Below are positions 61,788 to 64,000 of a stretch of DNA of 64,000 nt, in pieces. The DNA is from Bolinopsis microptera (lineage: Eukaryota > Ctenophora > Tentaculata > Lobata > Bolinopsidae), in contig NC_087084.1 in NCBI RefSeq assembly GCF_026151205.1, positions 6,689,538-6,753,537 of the forward strand. Reading direction: 5' to 3'. The notes under the pieces are model-generated. The model saw nothing but the letters and a program-made list of their open reading frames with translations. It was not told the DNA's origin and made no database searches. The translations under genes were made by a program, and so were the position numbers. Position 1 is the first letter of the stretch, and each line of letters opens with the position of its first letter.

Positions 61788-63814
61788 CTTGCTGTGGTGG
61801 GGTTTTATTATTTAACTGAATGTAATTGAAGAAATTTTGTATACAGAGATTTTAAGTCGGGTGATCATAGCATAGCTTTGCTCGTATATACTATACTAGT
61901 GTAACCCGGCCTACGGCCGGGATTTCACTGCCGCAGTTAAAAAGGGTAGGAGTAATTACCCGCTGAGTCAAAATCCGCATTAGGTGACCCAATAGTTTCT
62001 AAAACAATAATCTCATAATCAGTTATTTCTTGTGGATATTTAAGTCATTATTAGCCATGAGGCACCACACTCCATGATCATAAGGTCTGAACACCGCGAC
62101 CGAGTATTACACCTTATCACTCCCGTCTTGAACCGCTTTCTATTTTTATTTAAATCGTTATAGAAATTAACCCTTGTTAACTCCGCACCACATCCGCATA
62201 TTATATTTGAAAACACGCATAACATTGTCGTATGAACTCTCTCTCTCTCATGCAGTCCAAACAGACCCCAAACACTAACAGTCCTCCTCCCCTAATAAGC
62301 TTATGGTATTACATTACAGCGAATATTCCGGGCTAATCCAATTATGACGCTACTTAAATGCAGCTATCACATATAATACAGTAATGAGAGAGAGAGAGAG
62401 AGCAAGCCCCGTAACTCTAGCTGTTCTGCTCAAGCAATTTTATGTAACATTTGTGGTACAAAACCATCAATTAAACCACTTACCCCCGGCCGATTTTAAA
62501 AAAAATTTCGTATGGGCTTCATCAGAGTTTTGTCGGCACTATACCGAAAAAACCAGTCCCGTAACTCTTACCGCTTTTTTTGTATAACCGACCGGAAATT
62601 ACACACAGACAGACAGACACACACACACACACACATTCTGGTGTTATTAAGGTGATTATATTAGTTACCAGAAAGAAATTGTCTGTAGATTAAATTTCAA
62701 AGCGAAATTTTCGTATGGATGACTGACAAAAACTCGTACATTGTTTATGAGCGAAGAAAAACGTAAGATTCAGAAAATACCCGGATGCAAAGAAACTCTC
62801 AAAGATTTATCATAATATAACGTCAATTACATTTGCCTCATGACGTACTGTTAAAAAGGTTATCAGTTATCTGATCGCGCACAACAAATCTAATTTATTT
62901 ATAGTTTATTATCAGGAGGGAAACCATGTTAATTAAGACGAAGGGGCTGTCAATTTGTGCCGCAGATTATTGAAGACTAACGGTTCACCATCAAATATTA
63001 ATAAGGGTTAACAAGATTGTAACACTAATAACAAATACTGCAATCTTGAATTCTGGCTAGACTCCAGCAGCTTATTCTCCTATTATATTCCAAGAAATTT
63101 AGATAGGAACTTGAATTTTAGCCGAATGAAAAGACTTCATAGTTTATAGATCTTATTTGTGGAAATCATGGAATCATAAAGAAATGGTCGTGCAAAGGAA
63201 GACAATCCGGCTCAAACTAACCAATCAGAGCACAGTATTCACACCACGTGACACAAACTAACCAATCAGAGCACAGTATTCACACTTCGTGACACAATCA
63301 TGAAGAACTGGTCGTGCAAAGGAAGACAAACCATCTCAAAGGAACTCAAATCAGAAGCTGAGTGCTGAAGTCTAGTTTGCCTCTAATATGGTGTTAATTA
63401 TACCGGGATAACACTGGCCAGCATCTGATTTAATTACCTGGTTTTTGTAGATTAGGAGGTGCAGCGTGGGAAATTATAACGAGGTCTTAACTTTATTATA
63501 AAATTTAGATTATAATGGTGCCGAGTGCACTTGAAACCATGAAGTTCCTTTCTTAAGTGACCGTTCCGGACGACACTGAGTTTTCGGTGTGATTAGGAGG
63601 GAGATGGTGCACACTGCACTTCATTCAGTTTGTGGAATGTGGGTGTGGTAATTATTTGGAAATGGAAAACGCCCTGTTGGTCACACTGCATATACGAAAT
63701 GAAACCACGCTCATTACATCTTAATAAGAACAAAAATCAAGTTGCAAATTCAAATTATAATGAAAATTATAAATTTTTAGTTTTATCCTTCAATCACATC
63801 ATAGACAGTCTCAC
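61788..63814. other. Region between SOUL and the second lectin; transposon tail
   Basis: No gene found. From about 61900 (GTAACCCGGCCTACGGCCGG) to about 62635 the sequence reads like a retroposon or MITE ending in ACACAGACAGACAGACACAC and a CA run (about 62600-62634). A GA run lies at 62385-62402. At 63185-63345 a pair of short duplications is seen: AACTAACCAATCAGAGCACA twice (a CCAAT-containing unit, about 49 bp apart) and TGGTCGTGCAAAGGAAGACA twice, flanking it. Confidence 0.55.
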
Positions 63815-64000
63815 CACAATGTCCACGTGTCCCGCTCTCCCACACAGCGCGCGGGCCGCGCGCTGTGTGGGAGAGCGGGACACGTGGACATTGTTCGCGC
63901 CCATAGTTCGTGTTGATCACCAGATTACCGTTGTCCAGCACCACTAACATAGCTCCTCCCCGATGCTGGCTGTTAGAATTATAGATTGCCACACCTCTGT
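63815..64000 (-). CDS. Second B-lectin gene, internal exon, partial
   Basis: The minus-strand frame is open to the window edge. It reads RGVAIYNSNSQHRGGAMLVV, then LDNGNLVINTNYG (a degenerate QxDxNxVxY site) and RAVWESGTRGHCG, followed by a GTGAGA donor (exon end 63815). The VWESGT end motif and order match the other lectin gene. Between LVIN and VWESGT lies an arm of the 79-bp palindrome, which adds the unusual EQCPRVPLSHTARGP segment. The gene continues past both edges of the exon; no downstream exon was identified. Confidence 0.65.
63816..63894. repeat. Perfect 79-bp palindrome in a lectin exon
   Basis: Two 39-bp arms (ACAATGTCCACGTGTCCCGC and onward) are exact inverses around a single central base (63855). 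It ends exactly one base from the exon/donor border. Confidence 0.95.

Overview
This window is nuclear DNA of a multicellular animal. It is AT-rich, its genes are split by short GT-AG introns, and it is loaded with transposon debris and minisatellites. The protein-coding genes (CCT3, KIF4, MCM5, an LGR-type GPCR, a secreted SOUL protein, secreted B-lectins) and the transposon mix (Penelope-like element with GIY-YIG, RNase H-bearing LINE, several MITE types) fit an early-branching marine invertebrate. A cnidarian is my best guess, but the species cannot be fixed from this sequence.

Layout. 1-456: last exon of a leucine-rich-repeat-type GPCR (+). 3563-5872: kelch-repeat protein (-), with an array of duplicated splice acceptors in one intron. 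5.9-11.7 kb: no gene; GC-rich dispersed repeats, a hAT-like MITE and a CTG/CAG foldback element. 11.75-18.04 kb: a 5'-truncated LINE with RNase H, cut in two by a 4.6-kb inverted-repeat element that itself carries a dead Penelope-like element. 18212-23597: chaperonin subunit CCT3 (+, 10 exons, all phases consistent), with a 1.8-kb 30-bp minisatellite in intron 8. 25287-34440: an unrecognised 13-exon gene (504 aa, low-complexity, +) with a CACGTG cluster around exon 1 and a TTAA-flanked MITE in intron 1. 34.4-41.2 kb: repeats and MITEs only. 41235-54838: kinesin KIF4 (+, 20 exons, about 1060 aa, complete to the cysteine-rich domain), with an intronless short-chain dehydrogenase gene on the opposite strand inside intron 5. 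55656-59515 and beyond: 5' part of MCM5 (+). A B-lectin gene (-) lies in MCM5 intron 3. A secreted SOUL/HEBP-like gene (-) and part of a second B-lectin gene (-) lie downstream and are probably nested in MCM5 intron 4, whose end is not seen.

How the genes fit together. CCT3, KIF4 and MCM5 are housekeeping/cell-cycle genes read in the same direction (protein folding, chromosome condensation and midzone, DNA replication licensing). The opposite-strand genes nested in their introns are short and mostly secreted or membrane-linked (lectin, SOUL, SDR).

The most striking feature is that intronic tandem repeats repeatedly abut or include splice junctions: the kelch acceptor array, the CCT3 intron 8 array, the KIF4 intron 7 unit with acceptor-GAG-donor in every 21 bp, the CRE-palindrome array ending at the KIF4 exon 10 acceptor, and the MCM5 intron 3 array just after a donor. 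A second strong signal is a 1153-bp insertion in KIF4 intron 10 with CACAGTG/CACTGTG ends (identical to the RAG heptamer) and a 5-bp target duplication, as expected of a Transib-type non-autonomous element.
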